DNA of 64,000 bases from Microbacterium hatanonis (GCF_008017415.1 NZ_VRSV01000001.1:1612001-1676000), one strand, 5' to 3'. Positions 8,151 through 17,935 are shown, counted from the stretch's first letter. Notes: generated by a model from the letters alone, not told the origin. Numbers and translations: made by a program.

Positions 8151-9186
8151 TCTGCGTCCTCTCGCCCTTCGGCGTATCGTCGTCGGTCGTCAAATGTGGC
8201 GCGATGTCGCGCGGGTTCATCGTGCCGTCCAGCACGCGCTTCACCTGGGCCACGATGGGCATCTCGACCCCCGCCTTGCGGGCGAGTTCGAGCACGGGCG
8301 TCACCGACGACAGCCCCTCGGCGGTCTGCTCCATCTGCTTCACCACGTCCTGCAGGCTGTACCCCTGGCCCAGCAGCCGCCCTGCCGTGTTGTTCCGGCT
8401 GAGCGGCGACTGGCAGGTCGCGATGAGGTCGCCGAGGCCCGCGAGACCCTGCAGGGTCTCGGGCTGAGCGCCCTGCGCGACGGCGAAATCGGTCATCTCG
8501 ACCAACCCGCGCGTGATGATCGAGGCCTTCGTATTCTCCCCGTACCCGACCCCGTCGACGATGCCGATCGCGACCGCGATGAGGTTCTTCAGCACGCCGC
8601 CGAACTCCGTGCCGATGACGTCGGTGTTCACGAACGACCGGAAGTACCGGTTCCGGGCGCGCCGCGCGACCGCCTCGGCGGTCTCCCGGCTGACCGAGGA
8701 GATGACGGCGGCGGTGGGCTGCTCGCGCGCGATCTCCAGGGCGAGATTGGGGCCGGACGCCACGGCGATGCGCTCCGGGTCGCACTGCAGCTCCTGAGCG
8801 ATCACCTCGCTCATCCTCAGGCCGGTGCGCTTCTCGACGCCCTTCATGAGCGAGACGATCGGCACGTCTGTCGCGTCGACGAGCGGCCGGAGCGCCTTCA
8901 GATTCTCGCGCAGCGCCTGGCTCGGCACCGACAGATAGATCTGCGTCGCCCCGTCGACGGCCTCCGCGAGATGGACGCTCGCCGACATCTCCCGGGGGAG
9001 GTTGATGCCCGACAGGTACTGACTGTTGCGCTTGGCCTCGTTGATCTCCTGCGCGATCTCGGCACGGCGCGCCCACATGGTGACGTGCGCTCCGCCGTCC
9101 GCGAGGATCTTGCCGAAGGTCGTGCCCCAGCTCCCGGCTCCGACGACGGCGACGCGCGGGAGTGCAGCATCCGATCTACGACTCAA
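8056..9186 (-). CDS. gpsA: NAD(P)H-dependent glycerol-3-phosphate dehydrogenase
   Basis: Makes sn-glycerol-3-phosphate for phospholipids. Rossmann motif GAGSWGTTFG at residues 16-25; further signatures are MKGVEKRTGLRMSEV, GVLKNLIAVAIGIVDGVGYGENTKA and GLGDLIATC. The TTG at 9184-9186 is the best available start and overlaps plsC by 11 bp. The protein (376 residues) is longer than usual: about 30 extra hydrophilic C-terminal residues are encoded inside the first 95 bp of ddl. Confidence 0.93.
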   Translation of the reverse strand: MSRRSDAALPRVAVVGAGSWGTTFGKILADGGAHVTMWARRAEIAQEINEAKRNSQYLSGINLPREMSASVHLAEAVDGATQIYLSVPSQALRENLKALRPLVDATDVPIVSLMKGVEKRTGLRMSEVIAQELQCDPERIAVASGPNLALEIAREQPTAAVISSVSRETAEAVARRARNRYFRSFVNTDVIGTEFGGVLKNLIAVAIGIVDGVGYGENTKASIITRGLVEMTDFAVAQGAQPETLQGLAGLGDLIATCQSPLSRNNTAGRLLGQGYSLQDVVKQMEQTAEGLSSVTPVLELARKAGVEMPIVAQVKRVLDGTMNPRDIAPHLTTDDDTPKGERTQNGSDSGSGALWRSIQRALDQLRHGGRGPSGD

Positions 9187-9940
9187 GGCGGCCCGTCTCG
9201 GTCTGGCCGTGCGCCGACGGGTTCCAGCGCTGCTCGGGCGGGGTGGCGCCGCGCAGGCGCGCCAGGAGCCCGGAGATCCGGTCCATCAGCACGTCGGTGG
9301 CCGCGACGAGCGTCGACGGGCGCGACACATCGGCGCCGTGTTCGGAAGGCAGGATCGGGTCGCCGAACACCACGCGCACTCGTCGACGGAGCGGCCAGAG
9401 CCTGATCTTGCCGTAGCGCGGCATGATGTCCTGCACACCCCAGTGCGCCATCGGCACCAGGGGGATGTCACCGGCGATCGACAGCCGGACGGCACCGGTC
9501 TTCCCCCGCATCGGCCACAGGTCGGGGTCGCGCGTGAGGGTCCCCTCGGGGTAGACGATGACACCGCGTCCGTGCTCGACGAGCTGCTCCGAGCCGCGGA
9601 TCGTGTCGCGGGCGGCGGACGCCGACGAGCTGCGCGAGACCGGCACCATCCCGGTCGCGCGGAGTGCCGCACCCAGGACGGGCACGCGGAAGAGGCTCTC
9701 TTTCGCCATGAAGCTCGGGGCGCGGCCCAGCCGCCACACCACGACGGCGACGATCAGCGGGTCGAAGTTCGAGTAGTGGTTCGGGGCGAGCACGAAGGCT
9801 CCCTCGCGCGGCAGCTTGTCGCCGTCCTCGATCTCGATCTTGGCGAAGATGCCGGTGAGGGGGACGACGACGGCCGCGAGCGGCCAGAAGACGCTCGGAC
9901 GGGACTTCTCGCGCGACGCGGCGCGGCGACCGGACGCCAT
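9176..9940 (-). CDS. plsC: 1-acyl-sn-glycerol-3-phosphate acyltransferase family protein
   Basis: Membrane-associated acyltransferase that probably acylates lysophosphatidic acid. The catalytic HX4D motif is NHYSNFD (His55, Asp60), and YPEGTLTRD matches the substrate-binding motif III. Length 254. The ATG at 9938-9940 follows the murA stop by 2 bp; the open frame extends further upstream but only across murA. Its position before gpsA puts two consecutive glycerolipid steps together. The exact acyl acceptor is inferred from family and context. Confidence 0.9.
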   Translation of the reverse strand: MASGRRAASREKSRPSVFWPLAAVVVPLTGIFAKIEIEDGDKLPREGAFVLAPNHYSNFDPLIVAVVVWRLGRAPSFMAKESLFRVPVLGAALRATGMVPVSRSSSASAARDTIRGSEQLVEHGRGVIVYPEGTLTRDPDLWPMRGKTGAVRLSIAGDIPLVPMAHWGVQDIMPRYGKIRLWPLRRRVRVVFGDPILPSEHGADVSRPSTLVAATDVLMDRISGLLARLRGATPPEQRWNPSAHGQTETGRLES

Positions 9941-9942
9941 CG

Positions 9943-11307
9943 CTATCCGATGACGTCGAAGTCGGCGCCGAGCGTGTCGAGCTTGGCGAAGAGCTTCTCG
10001 TACCCGCGACGCAGGATCCCCACGTTGCGCACCACCGACTCCCCCTCGGCCGCGAGAGCCGCGATGAGGTAGCTGTAGCCGCCCCTCAGGTCGGGGACGA
10101 CGACGTCGGCACCGCGGAGGGGGGTGGGACCGGTGATGACGGCGGCCTGCTCGAGCGCCCGTCGCGGGACCCTGCGCGCGGGATCGGCGATCCCGTTCGA
10201 GTGGACGACGATGTCGGCGCCCATCTGCACCAGCGCCCGGGTGAAGCCGAGCCTGTTCTCGTACACCGTCTCGTGGACGGTCGATACGCCGTTCGCCTGG
10301 GTCAGCGCGACGACGAGGGGCTGCTGCCAATCGGTCATGAAGCCGGGGTGCACATCGGTCTCGACGACGACCGGACGCAGTTCGCCGCCGCGGAAGAAGC
10401 GGATGCCGTCCTCGTGCACGTCGAACTCGCCGCCGACCTTGCGGAAGACGTTGAGGAACGTGAGCATCTCCTGCTGGCGGGCGCCACCGACGAAGATGTC
10501 GCCGTCGGTCGCCAGCGCCGCGGCGGCCCACGAAGCGGCCTCGTTGCGATCGAAGATGCACCGGTGGTCGTAGCCGCGGAGCTCGTCGACGCCCTCGATG
10601 AGGATGACGCGGTTGGGCTCGTAGGAGATGATCGCGCCCATCTTCTGCAGCACGGCGATCAGGTCCATGATCTCGGGCTCGATGGCGGCGTTGCGAAGCT
10701 CGGTGACGCCCCTCGCCCGAACGGCGGTCAGCAGCACCTGCTCGGTCGCGCCGACGCTCGGGTACGGCAGCTCGATCTGCGCGCCGTGGAGGCCGTCGGG
10801 GGCGGTGATGCGGATGCCCTCGTAGGTCTTGTCGACGACCGCGCCGAACGCCCGCAGAGCGTCCATGTGGAAGTTGATCGGGCGATCGCCGATGCGGCAG
10901 CCGCCGAGGTCGGGGATGAGCGCCTCGCCCAGGAGGTGCAGGAGCGGTCCGCAGAACAGGATCGGGATGCGGGAGGCCCCCGCGTACGCGTCGATCTGCT
11001 CGAAGTTCGCCGACACGGCCCCGCTCGGATCGAAGACGAGTTCGCCGGGGTTCTCGCCGTCCGTGACGTGGACTCCGTGCACCTCGAGGAGCGAGCGGAC
11101 CACCCCGACGTCGCTGATGTCGGGAACGTCGCGCAGGATGCTCGTCGAGTTGCCGAGCAGCACGGCGACCATGGCCTTCGTCGCGAGGTTCTTCGCCCCC
11201 TTGACCTCCACGCGCCCGGTGAGCGGCCTGCCGCCGCGGATGCGAAGCGTCTCGCCCTCTTCGGAAGAAGATGCCGGCGCGACAGCGCCCGTGACGACTG
11301 AACTCAT
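9943..11307 (-). CDS. murA: UDP-N-acetylglucosamine 1-carboxyvinyltransferase
   Basis: First committed step of peptidoglycan synthesis, transferring enolpyruvate to UDP-GlcNAc. The two-lobed EPT fold is evident: GGRPLTGRVEVKGAKN near the N-terminus, the catalytic-loop cysteine Cys137 in LGGCRIGDRP (the residue attacked by fosfomycin), and C-terminal PDLRGGYSYLIAALAAEGES. There is an N-terminal extension of about 20 residues. It is 63 bp after leuD and directly before plsC. Confidence 0.94.
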   Translation of the reverse strand: MSSVVTGAVAPASSSEEGETLRIRGGRPLTGRVEVKGAKNLATKAMVAVLLGNSTSILRDVPDISDVGVVRSLLEVHGVHVTDGENPGELVFDPSGAVSANFEQIDAYAGASRIPILFCGPLLHLLGEALIPDLGGCRIGDRPINFHMDALRAFGAVVDKTYEGIRITAPDGLHGAQIELPYPSVGATEQVLLTAVRARGVTELRNAAIEPEIMDLIAVLQKMGAIISYEPNRVILIEGVDELRGYDHRCIFDRNEAASWAAAALATDGDIFVGGARQQEMLTFLNVFRKVGGEFDVHEDGIRFFRGGELRPVVVETDVHPGFMTDWQQPLVVALTQANGVSTVHETVYENRLGFTRALVQMGADIVVHSNGIADPARRVPRRALEQAAVITGPTPLRGADVVVPDLRGGYSYLIAALAAEGESVVRNVGILRRGYEKLFAKLDTLGADFDVIG

Positions 11308-11370
11308 TCGATGGACCTCACTTGTATCGACGAGGGGCGGAAGAACCGGCCCGGGTGGGGTCGATCTGGC

Positions 11371-11967
11371 TTACGGAACAGGAAGTGTCCGCGGCCGCCA
11401 TGCCTCGCGGCGAGCCTCGAACTGCGCGATCTTGTCTTCGTTGCGCAGGGTGAGCCCGATGTCATCGAGCCCTTCGAGAAGCCGCCACCTAGTGTAATCG
11501 TCGATGTCGAAGGCGACCTGGAGGTCGCCGATGCTCGCGCGCCGCTCACGCAGATCCACGGTCATCTCGATGCCCGGCTGAGCATCGACGGCGGCCCAGA
11601 TGCGCTCGATGTCTTCTTCGGTCACGACGCCGGCGACGAGGCCCTGCTTGCCGGAGTTGCCACGGAAGATGTCGGCGAAACGCGAACTCAGCACGACCTG
11701 GAAGCCGTAGTCGCGCAAGGCCCAGACCGCGTGCTCGCGGCTCGACCCGGTGCCGAAATCGGGGCCGGCGACGAGGATCGACGCGCCGGCGAAGGCGGGC
11801 TGGTTGAGGACGAACTCCGGATCCTGGCGCCAGCTCGAGAACAGGGCGTCTTCGAAGCCGGTCTTGGTGACGCGCTTCAGGTAGACGGCGGGGATGATCT
11901 GGTCGGTGTCGACGGCCGATCGCTTCAGCGGCGCGACGATTCCCGTGTGCGTGGTGAAAGCATCCAT
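11371..11967 (-). CDS. leuD: 3-isopropylmalate dehydratase small subunit
   Basis: Swivel-domain subunit of isopropylmalate isomerase in leucine synthesis, partner of leuC just upstream. Signatures are [32 protein letters not shown] and NSGKQGLV. The ATG at 11965-11967 follows the leuC stop by a single base, giving 198 residues. The longer open frame upstream is a shadow of leuC. Confidence 0.95.
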   Translation of the reverse strand: MDAFTTHTGIVAPLKRSAVDTDQIIPAVYLKRVTKTGFEDALFSSWRQDPEFVLNQPAFAGASILVAGPDFGTGSSREHAVWALRDYGFQVVLSSRFADIFRGNSGKQGLVAGVVTEEDIERIWAAVDAQPGIEMTVDLRERRASIGDLQVAFDIDDYTRWRLLEGLDDIGLTLRNEDKIAQFEARREAWRPRTLPVP

Positions 11968-11968
11968 G

Positions 11969-13462
11969 TCAGACCTCCACCTCCGTTCCCTGGTTCTGCG
12001 TAGTCGACTCGCCGGAGAGCGGAGCGAGATCGCTCGGGCTGGACAGCGTCCCGCGCACGGCTGTCGCCGCCGCGACCAGCGGCGAGACGAGGTGCGTCCG
12101 CCCGCCCTTGCCCTGGCGCCCTTCGAAGTTGCGGTTCGATGTGGATGCGCAACGCTCACCGGGTGCGAGCTGATCGGGGTTCATGCCCAGGCACATCGAG
12201 CAACCGGCGAACCGCCACTCGGCCCCGAAGTCGATGAAGATCTTGTCGAGCCCCTCGGCCTCGGCTTCGAGACGGACGCGGGCGGAGCCGGGAACAACCA
12301 TGACCCGAACGCCGTCGGCCTTCGTCCGGCCCTCGATCACCGATGCGAAAGCGCGGAGATCTTCGATGCGGCTGTTGGTGCAGGAGCCCATGAAGACCGC
12401 GTCGACCGCGACCTCCTTGAGCGGCATGCCCGGCGTCAGGTCCATGTACTCGATCGCGCGCTCTGCCGCTGCTCGTTCGTTCGCGTCGGTGTACTGCGAC
12501 GGGGTCGGCACGACATCGCTGAGCGAGACCCCCTGGCCGGGGTTCGTGCCCCAGGTCACGAAGGGCTCGAGCTCGTTGGCGTCGAGGAACACCTCGGCGT
12601 CGTAGACCGCGCCCTCGTCGCTCGGCAGCGTGCGCCAGTAGGCCACCGCGTCGTCCCAGTCCTGCCCCGTGGGCGCGTGGTCACGCCCGCGCACGTACTC
12701 GAACGTGATGTCGTCGGGCGCGACCATTCCGGCGCGGGCACCCGCCTCGATCGACATGTTGCACATCGTCATGCGCCCCTCCATCGAGAGGGCGCGGATC
12801 GCGCTGCCGCGGAACTCGAGCACGTAGCCCTGTCCGCCGTTCGTGCCGATCTTGGCGATGACCGCGAGGATGATGTCTTTCGCGGTGACTCCGGGCTTGA
12901 GTTCGCCCTCCACCGTGATGGCCATCGTCTTGAACGGCTTCAGCGGCAGCGTCTGCGTCGCGAGCACGTGCTCGACCTCGCTCGTGCCGATGCCGAAGGC
13001 CATCGCGCCGAACGCACCGTGGGTCGACGTGTGAGAGTCGCCGCAGACGACCGTCACGCCCGGCATGGTCAGTCCGAGCTGCGGGCCGACGACGTGGACG
13101 ATCCCCTGCTCGGCGTCGCCGAGCGAGTGGATGCGCACGCCGAACTCGGCGGCGTTGCGCCGCAGGGTCTCGATCTGGGTGCGACTCGTCAGGTCGGCGA
13201 TCGGCTTGTCGATGTCGAGCGTCGGGGTGTTGTGGTCCTCGGTCGCGATCGTCAGATCGAGACGGCGGACCGGTCGGCCTTCCGTGCGCAGGCCGTCGAA
13301 GGCCTGCGGGCTGGTCACCTCGTGCACCAGGTGGAGGTCGATGTAGATGAGATCGGGCTCGCCGTTCTCGCCTTTGACCACCAAGTGGTCGTCCCAGACC
13401 TTCTCGGCCAGGGTGCGCGGACGATCGGGCACGACGATGTCGTCGAAGGATGCTGTGCTCAT
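11969..13462 (-). CDS. leuC: 3-isopropylmalate dehydratase large subunit
   Basis: Aconitase-fold catalytic subunit carrying a [4Fe-4S] cluster; converts 2- to 3-isopropylmalate. Visible signatures: [15 protein letters not shown], the cluster cysteines in [12 protein letters not shown] and CSMCLGMN, and [10 protein letters not shown]. Length 497 is slightly long for the family, with a tail of about 20 residues rich in Ser/Thr. A GAGGAG element about 13 nt before the ATG could act as ribosome-binding site. An imperfect hairpin lies about 50-90 nt upstream. Confidence 0.95.
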   Translation of the reverse strand: MSTASFDDIVVPDRPRTLAEKVWDDHLVVKGENGEPDLIYIDLHLVHEVTSPQAFDGLRTEGRPVRRLDLTIATEDHNTPTLDIDKPIADLTSRTQIETLRRNAAEFGVRIHSLGDAEQGIVHVVGPQLGLTMPGVTVVCGDSHTSTHGAFGAMAFGIGTSEVEHVLATQTLPLKPFKTMAITVEGELKPGVTAKDIILAVIAKIGTNGGQGYVLEFRGSAIRALSMEGRMTMCNMSIEAGARAGMVAPDDITFEYVRGRDHAPTGQDWDDAVAYWRTLPSDEGAVYDAEVFLDANELEPFVTWGTNPGQGVSLSDVVPTPSQYTDANERAAAERAIEYMDLTPGMPLKEVAVDAVFMGSCTNSRIEDLRAFASVIEGRTKADGVRVMVVPGSARVRLEAEAEGLDKIFIDFGAEWRFAGCSMCLGMNPDQLAPGERCASTSNRNFEGRQGKGGRTHLVSPLVAAATAVRGTLSSPSDLAPLSGESTTQNQGTEVEV

Positions 13463-13509
13463 GAACTCTGTCGTTCTCCTCGGGTGGGGATTTCGGCCCG
13501 CGATGAACT

Positions 13510-13550
13510 CCGCGACGAGAGAGGCCTAGATGAACGAGGTCTCGCCGCGG
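13510..13550. other. Inverted repeat upstream of leuC
   Basis: Arms at 13510-13520 and 13540-13550 are 11 nt long with one mismatch, separated by 19 nt. It lies in the leuC leader on the minus strand. No leucine-rich leader peptide and no U-tract are visible, so a classical attenuator is not supported. The rest of 13463-13814 (352 bp) holds this element plus the divergent promoters; I see no further gene. Confidence 0.4.
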
Positions 13551-13814
13551 CCGCTAAGAAGGAGACGAGCGATCCGCACGGCGCCAGGATACCACCGCCC
13601 GACGACCGCCCGCGGAATCGACCCCCTTCGATTCTCAGTAGGCACGACACGGACGATGTGTCAAGGTCTCCTCGCGAAACTCCCACCGCTTCTACAGTGA
13701 GGCACGCGTACGAAGACACGACCGGTGTCCGCAGGTGACCGCCACCAGCGCCGGTCAACGCAGCTTCTCACCCGGAAGCCGCGTCGCTCGTATTCAGTGA
13801 AAGGACATCTCGCC

Positions 13815-14078
13815 ATGGGCTTCCTCGGATTCCTCCTCCTCGGCCTCATCGCCGGCGCCATCGCCAAACTGATCCTCCCCGGCAAGCAGGGTGGCGGCTG
13901 GCTCGTCACGCTGCTCCTCGGCGTCGTGGGCGCGCTCCTCGGCGGATGGATCGGCAGCGCCATCTTCGGTGTCGGTGTCGACAGCTTCTTCGAGATCAGC
14001 AGCTGGCTGCTGGCTATCGGCGGTTCGATCATCGTTCTGCTGATCTACGGCCTCATCGTGGGACGCCGCAAGGCCTGA
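13815..14078 (+). CDS. GlsB/YeaQ/YmgE family (transglycosylase-associated) membrane protein
   Basis: Small, glycine-rich integral membrane protein of 87 residues with three hydrophobic segments; GFLLLGLIAGAIAKLILPG and GALLGGWIGSAIFG are the family pattern. Members are often stress-induced; the molecular role is unknown. The ATG is preceded by AAAGGA about 9 nt upstream; the in-frame extension further upstream lacks family similarity. A strong hairpin follows the stop codon. Confidence 0.9.
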   Translation: MGFLGFLLLGLIAGAIAKLILPGKQGGGWLVTLLLGVVGALLGGWIGSAIFGVGVDSFFEISSWLLAIGGSIIVLLIYGLIVGRRKA

Positions 14079-14090
14079 CCACCCGGTCCG

Positions 14091-14129
14091 CACGAAGGAG
14101 TCGCCCCCTCGGGGGCGGCTCCTTCGTGG
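14091..14129 (+). terminator. Rho-independent-type terminator after the GlsB-like gene
   Basis: Near-perfect stem of about 16 bp (CACGAAGGAGTCGCCCC paired with GGGCGGCTCCTTCGTG) followed by GTTTCCC. It separates the membrane protein gene from the following sulfhydrylase gene. Confidence 0.75.
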
Positions 14130-14214
14130 TTTCCCGTAACAAGACGCCCCAGACTTTCGCGGGGAGGCATGGCACGTGTCAGCCTGTTCCGATGACCAGG
14201 CAGGAGAGCGACGC

Positions 14215-15525
14215 ATGACCGAGTCGACCGGATTCACCACGCGCCAGGTGCACATCGCAGACGAGACGGTATCGGCGGAGCCTCGCGCTCTCCCCATCTA
14301 TCTGACCGCCGGTTTCCGATTCACCGACGTCGAGCACTCCGCCGACCACTTCGGCACGGGGGCCGGCTTCGGCTACTCGCGCACCGGCAACCCCACGGTC
14401 GACGCCGTGGAGCGCCGCCTGGCATCGCTCGAGGGCGGCGACCAGGCCATCCTCGTCGCCAGCGGGCAGGCCGCCGTCGTCTGCGCTCTGCTGTCCCTGC
14501 TGAGCTCCGGAGATCACCTCGTCGCCGCGACGCAGATCTACGAAGGCACGCGCGGCGCGATCATCCACAACCTCGAGCGTCTCGGCATCGAGACGACCTT
14601 CGTCGACGCGACCTCGATCGACGAGTGGCGGGCCGCGATCAGGCCGAACACGAAGGCGTTCTTCGCCGAATCGCTCTCCAATGCGCGCAACGATGTGCTC
14701 GACGTCGCGGCGGTGTCGGGCATCGGCGATGAGCGGGGAATCCCGCTGATCGTCGACAGCACCTTCACCACCCCGTACCTCCTCCGTCCGATCGAGCACG
14801 GAGCGGCCGTCGTCGTCCACTCGGCGAGCAAGTTCCTCGCCGGTCAGGGGTCGGTCCTCGGCGGTGTGATCGTCGACGACGGTCGGTTCGACGCGGCGAA
14901 GTCCGGTCACCTCTACCCCCACCTGACCACGGCAGACCGGCTCGGCGGCCCGAGCTACGCCGAGAAGTACGGCCGGCGCGCGCGCGGGCAGTACATCCGC
15001 GAGAGCGTCGTGCCGCGCCTCGGTCCCACGCCCTCGCCGCTCAATGCCTTCTTCATCGGGCAGGGCATCGAGACCCTCAGCCTGCGCGTCGAGCGCCAGA
15101 GCGCGAACGCCCTCGCCGTGGCGGAATGGCTCGCCGCCCGACCGGAGGTCGTCGGAGTGGACTACGTCGGTCTGCCGTCGCATCCGCATCACGCGCTCGC
15201 CGAGCGCTACCTGCCCCGCGGCAGCGGATCGGTGTTCACCTTCACCCTCGCCGGCGGCAAGGCGGCGGCCAGCCACATCGCCGAGTCCGTCGAGATCATC
15301 ACGCACATGACGCATCTCGGCGACGTGCGATCGCTGATCCTGCACCCGGCCAGCACGAGTCACGCGGGGCGCACGGAGGCCGAGCGCGAGGAGGCCGGCG
15401 TCTTCCCCGGCACGCTCCGCGTCTCAATCGGGATCGAGGACGTCGACGACCTGCTGCGCGACCTGGGGCGGGCATTCGACAGCCTGCCGGCCTCGACGCC
15501 GCAGCGCGAGGTGGTCGTGCTGTGA
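14215..15525 (+). CDS. O-acetylhomoserine sulfhydrylase-like PLP enzyme (MetY / Cys-Met metabolism family)
   Basis: Member of the Cys/Met metabolism PLP-dependent family, probably making homocysteine from O-acetylhomoserine and sulfide. YSRTGNPTVDAVERRLASLEGG is the family signature and the PLP lysine is Lys206 in SASKFLAGQG. Length 436 matches MetY rather than the shorter MetB/MetC. The ATG at 14215 has GGAGAG 8 nt upstream. Its stop overlaps the next start as GTGA, so it is coupled to a flavin monooxygenase, which hints at use of sulfide or a thiol released from an organosulfur compound (inference). Confidence 0.85.
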   Translation: MTESTGFTTRQVHIADETVSAEPRALPIYLTAGFRFTDVEHSADHFGTGAGFGYSRTGNPTVDAVERRLASLEGGDQAILVASGQAAVVCALLSLLSSGDHLVAATQIYEGTRGAIIHNLERLGIETTFVDATSIDEWRAAIRPNTKAFFAESLSNARNDVLDVAAVSGIGDERGIPLIVDSTFTTPYLLRPIEHGAAVVVHSASKFLAGQGSVLGGVIVDDGRFDAAKSGHLYPHLTTADRLGGPSYAEKYGRRARGQYIRESVVPRLGPTPSPLNAFFIGQGIETLSLRVERQSANALAVAEWLAARPEVVGVDYVGLPSHPHHALAERYLPRGSGSVFTFTLAGGKAAASHIAESVEIITHMTHLGDVRSLILHPASTSHAGRTEAEREEAGVFPGTLRVSIGIEDVDDLLRDLGRAFDSLPASTPQREVVVL

Positions 15526-16835
15526 CGAAGCTGCAGCACTTCGGATGGTTCCTCGCGCGGGGCTTCGGCCCGCACGGGTGGGGCCATCCCTACCTCGACT
15601 GGAACTACCGGTGGACGAACCCCGACCTCTACCAGGAGTCGGCGCGCGCACTCGAGCAGGCCGGATTCGATCTCGTCATCATCGAGGACGCTCCGTCGCT
15701 CGGAAGCGCCGACACGATCGACCTCCGCGTCCGTCACGCCTTCGGCGGACCCAAGCTCGACCCCCTGCTGCTCGCGCCGTACCTGTTCGCCGCCACTCGG
15801 CATCTCGGTATCGCGCCGACGGTGAACCCGGCGGCCTACCTGCCGTATACGGCAGCCCGCCAGTTCGCGACGCTGCAGCACCTCAGCGGTCACCGCCTCG
15901 GTCTGAACGTCGTCACCGACACCGGTAGCGCACGTCATTTCGGCACCGCTGCCCAGCTCGGCCACGACGCCGCCTACGACCGCGCCGAGGAGTGGCTCGC
16001 CGGCATCCGCGATCTCTGGCGCAGCTGGGACGACGGCGCTCTCCTCGAGGACACCGCGACCGGTCGGTACGCAGACGGCACGCGGCTGCGCACCGTGCGG
16101 CACCGTGGAGAGCACTTCGGTTTCGACGGACCGCTCAACGCCGTGCCCTTCACCGACGGCGAACCCTCGATCGTCTCCCCCGGCGGCTCCGGCCGCGGTC
16201 TGGGCTTCGCCGGAGCAAACTCCGACGTGCAGCTCGCGCTGGCTCCTCTCGACGAGGCCAGCATCACGGCCTACCGCGGTCGCATCCACGATGCCGCGCG
16301 TGCCGCCGGCCGGAGCCCTGACGACATCAAGGTGCTCTTCGCGATCCAGCCCGTGATCGTCTCCTCGCCGGAGGAGGCCGACCGGCTGGTCGCGGCATCC
16401 GCTCATCCCGATGAGGCCGCTCTCACCCTCATCGCTCAGCGCCAGTCGAGCGATCTCGAGACCGATCTCACCGCTTTGGACCTCGACAAGCCTCTCGACG
16501 TCGGGATCTTCGGCGACCACGTCTCGCAGGGCAGCATCCGTCGCCTGATCGGTGGGCACGATGCGTCCGCTCCCCTCCGTCAGGTGCTGGCCGCGCACGC
16601 ACGGCTGGGGCGCCTGTCGGACGGGTCGGGATTCGTCGGCACGGCCGCTGAGCTCGCCGACCGCATCGAGGAGCTCGGCACGTGGGGCAACGACGGTGTG
16701 CTCCTCTGGGGCGACCTGCACCCCGTCACGGTGCACCGCATGCTCGACGAGCTCGTCCCGATCCTTCGACGCCGCGGGATCCTCCGCTCCGAGTACACCG
16801 GCGGCGGTCTCGCGTCGAACCTCGCCGCGTTCTAG
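15522..16835 (+). CDS. LLM-class flavin-dependent monooxygenase (NtaA/SnaA/DszA type)
   Basis: Luciferase-like FMN-dependent monooxygenase of 437 residues. PHGWGHPYLDWNYRWTNPDLYQESARALEQAGFD and GHRLGLNVVTDTG resemble the NtaA/SnaA/DszA group, which oxidises nitrilotriacetate, pristinamycin precursors, sulfones and similar substrates using reduced flavin from a separate reductase. The GTG start overlaps the upstream stop (GTGA), implying coupled translation with the MetY-like enzyme. No flavin reductase is adjacent. The substrate cannot be read from the sequence. Confidence 0.85.
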   Translation: MTKLQHFGWFLARGFGPHGWGHPYLDWNYRWTNPDLYQESARALEQAGFDLVIIEDAPSLGSADTIDLRVRHAFGGPKLDPLLLAPYLFAATRHLGIAPTVNPAAYLPYTAARQFATLQHLSGHRLGLNVVTDTGSARHFGTAAQLGHDAAYDRAEEWLAGIRDLWRSWDDGALLEDTATGRYADGTRLRTVRHRGEHFGFDGPLNAVPFTDGEPSIVSPGGSGRGLGFAGANSDVQLALAPLDEASITAYRGRIHDAARAAGRSPDDIKVLFAIQPVIVSSPEEADRLVAASAHPDEAALTLIAQRQSSDLETDLTALDLDKPLDVGIFGDHVSQGSIRRLIGGHDASAPLRQVLAAHARLGRLSDGSGFVGTAAELADRIEELGTWGNDGVLLWGDLHPVTVHRMLDELVPILRRRGILRSEYTGGGLASNLAAF

Positions 16836-16852
16836 CGCGACACCCGCCGGGG

Positions 16853-17935
16853 TCAGCGCGGGGTGTCGCCGGGCGCCGGGGGCTGCTCCACCGTGGCGGG
16901 CGTGCCCTTCTCGTCGGCGACCGCGGCGGCGGCATCGACCGGCGTCTCCTGCGCCTTCTCACGCGAGGAGGCGATCAAGCTGGCGATCGTGGCGACGGCC
17001 ATCGACAGCACGATCACGGCGAGCGAGACCCACGTGGAGATCTCCGGCGCCCACTCGATGTGCTCTCCGCCGTTGATGAACGGCAGTTCGTTCACGTGCA
17101 TCGCGTGCAGCACGAGCTTCACGCCGATGAAGGCCAGGATGAAGGCGATCCCGTAGTGCAGGTACCGGAGCCTGTCGAGCAGATCGCCGAGCAGGAAGTA
17201 GAGCTGGCGCAACCCCATCAGGGCGAAGATGTTCGCGGTGAAGACGATGAACGGGCTCGTCGTGATGCCGAAGATGGCGGGGATCGAGTCGATGGCGAAC
17301 AGCAGATCGGTCACGCCGATCGCGACGAACACGATGATCATCGGCGTGAACATCTTCTTGCCGTCCACGACGGTGCGCACCTTGGCGCCGTCGTAGTCGT
17401 CGCTGATGTTCACGGTGCGTCGGATGAGGCGCACGATGAAGTTCTCGCGCTTGGCCTCGTCGTCGTGCGCGTCGTCGCCGGGGAAGGCCTGGCGGATCGC
17501 CGTGTACACGAGGAAGGCGCCGAAGACGTAGAAGATCGGGCTGAAGTTCTCGATGACGGTCGAGCCGACGAGGATGAACGCGCCGCGCAGCAGGAGCGCG
17601 ATGATGATGCCGACCATCAGCACCTCCTGCTGGTACCGACGCGGTACGGAGAACTGCGACATGATCAGCACGAAGACGAACAGGTTGTCGATCGAGAGAC
17701 TGTATTCCGTCAACCAGCCGGCGACGAACTGTCCGGCGAACTCGCCACCCGCGACGATCCACATGATGCCCGCGAAGATGAGCGCGAGAGTGACGTAGAA
17801 CACCACCCAGAGGGTGGACTCGCGCGTGGACGGGATGTGCGGGCGTTTCAGGATGATCAGCAGGTCCGCGACGAGGATCAGCGTCAGCACGACGAGCGAG
17901 CCGATCTCGAAAGCGAGCGGAAGTTCCAGGTCCAT
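16853..17935 (-). CDS. TerC family integral membrane protein
   Basis: Polytopic membrane protein (360 residues, about nine hydrophobic segments). The family motifs EYSLSIDNLFVFVLIMSQF and GVTDLLFAIDSIPAIFGIT carry the intramembrane acidic residues characteristic of TerC/Alx proteins, linked to Mn2+ export and tellurite or pH stress. A hydrophilic Ala/Pro-rich tail follows the last segment. The ATG at 17933-17935 has GAAAGG upstream. The leader contains a stretch reminiscent of the Mn2+-sensing yybP-ykoY element (see findings). Confidence 0.9.
   Translation of the reverse strand: MDLELPLAFEIGSLVVLTLILVADLLIILKRPHIPSTRESTLWVVFYVTLALIFAGIMWIVAGGEFAGQFVAGWLTEYSLSIDNLFVFVLIMSQFSVPRRYQQEVLMVGIIIALLLRGAFILVGSTVIENFSPIFYVFGAFLVYTAIRQAFPGDDAHDDEAKRENFIVRLIRRTVNISDDYDGAKVRTVVDGKKMFTPMIIVFVAIGVTDLLFAIDSIPAIFGITTSPFIVFTANIFALMGLRQLYFLLGDLLDRLRYLHYGIAFILAFIGVKLVLHAMHVNELPFINGGEHIEWAPEISTWVSLAVIVLSMAVATIASLIASSREKAQETPVDAAAAVADEKGTPATVEQPPAPGDTPR

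Noticed and set aside
9941..10561. In-frame upstream extension of plsC on the minus strand
   Set aside because: The extension runs through murA in another frame, is Arg-rich and lacks acyltransferase similarity; the ATG at 9940 sits just after the murA stop.
14179..15363. 394-codon minus-strand frame opposite the MetY-like gene
   Set aside because: No family motifs; the plus strand has a full PLP enzyme with lysine motif and ribosome-binding site.
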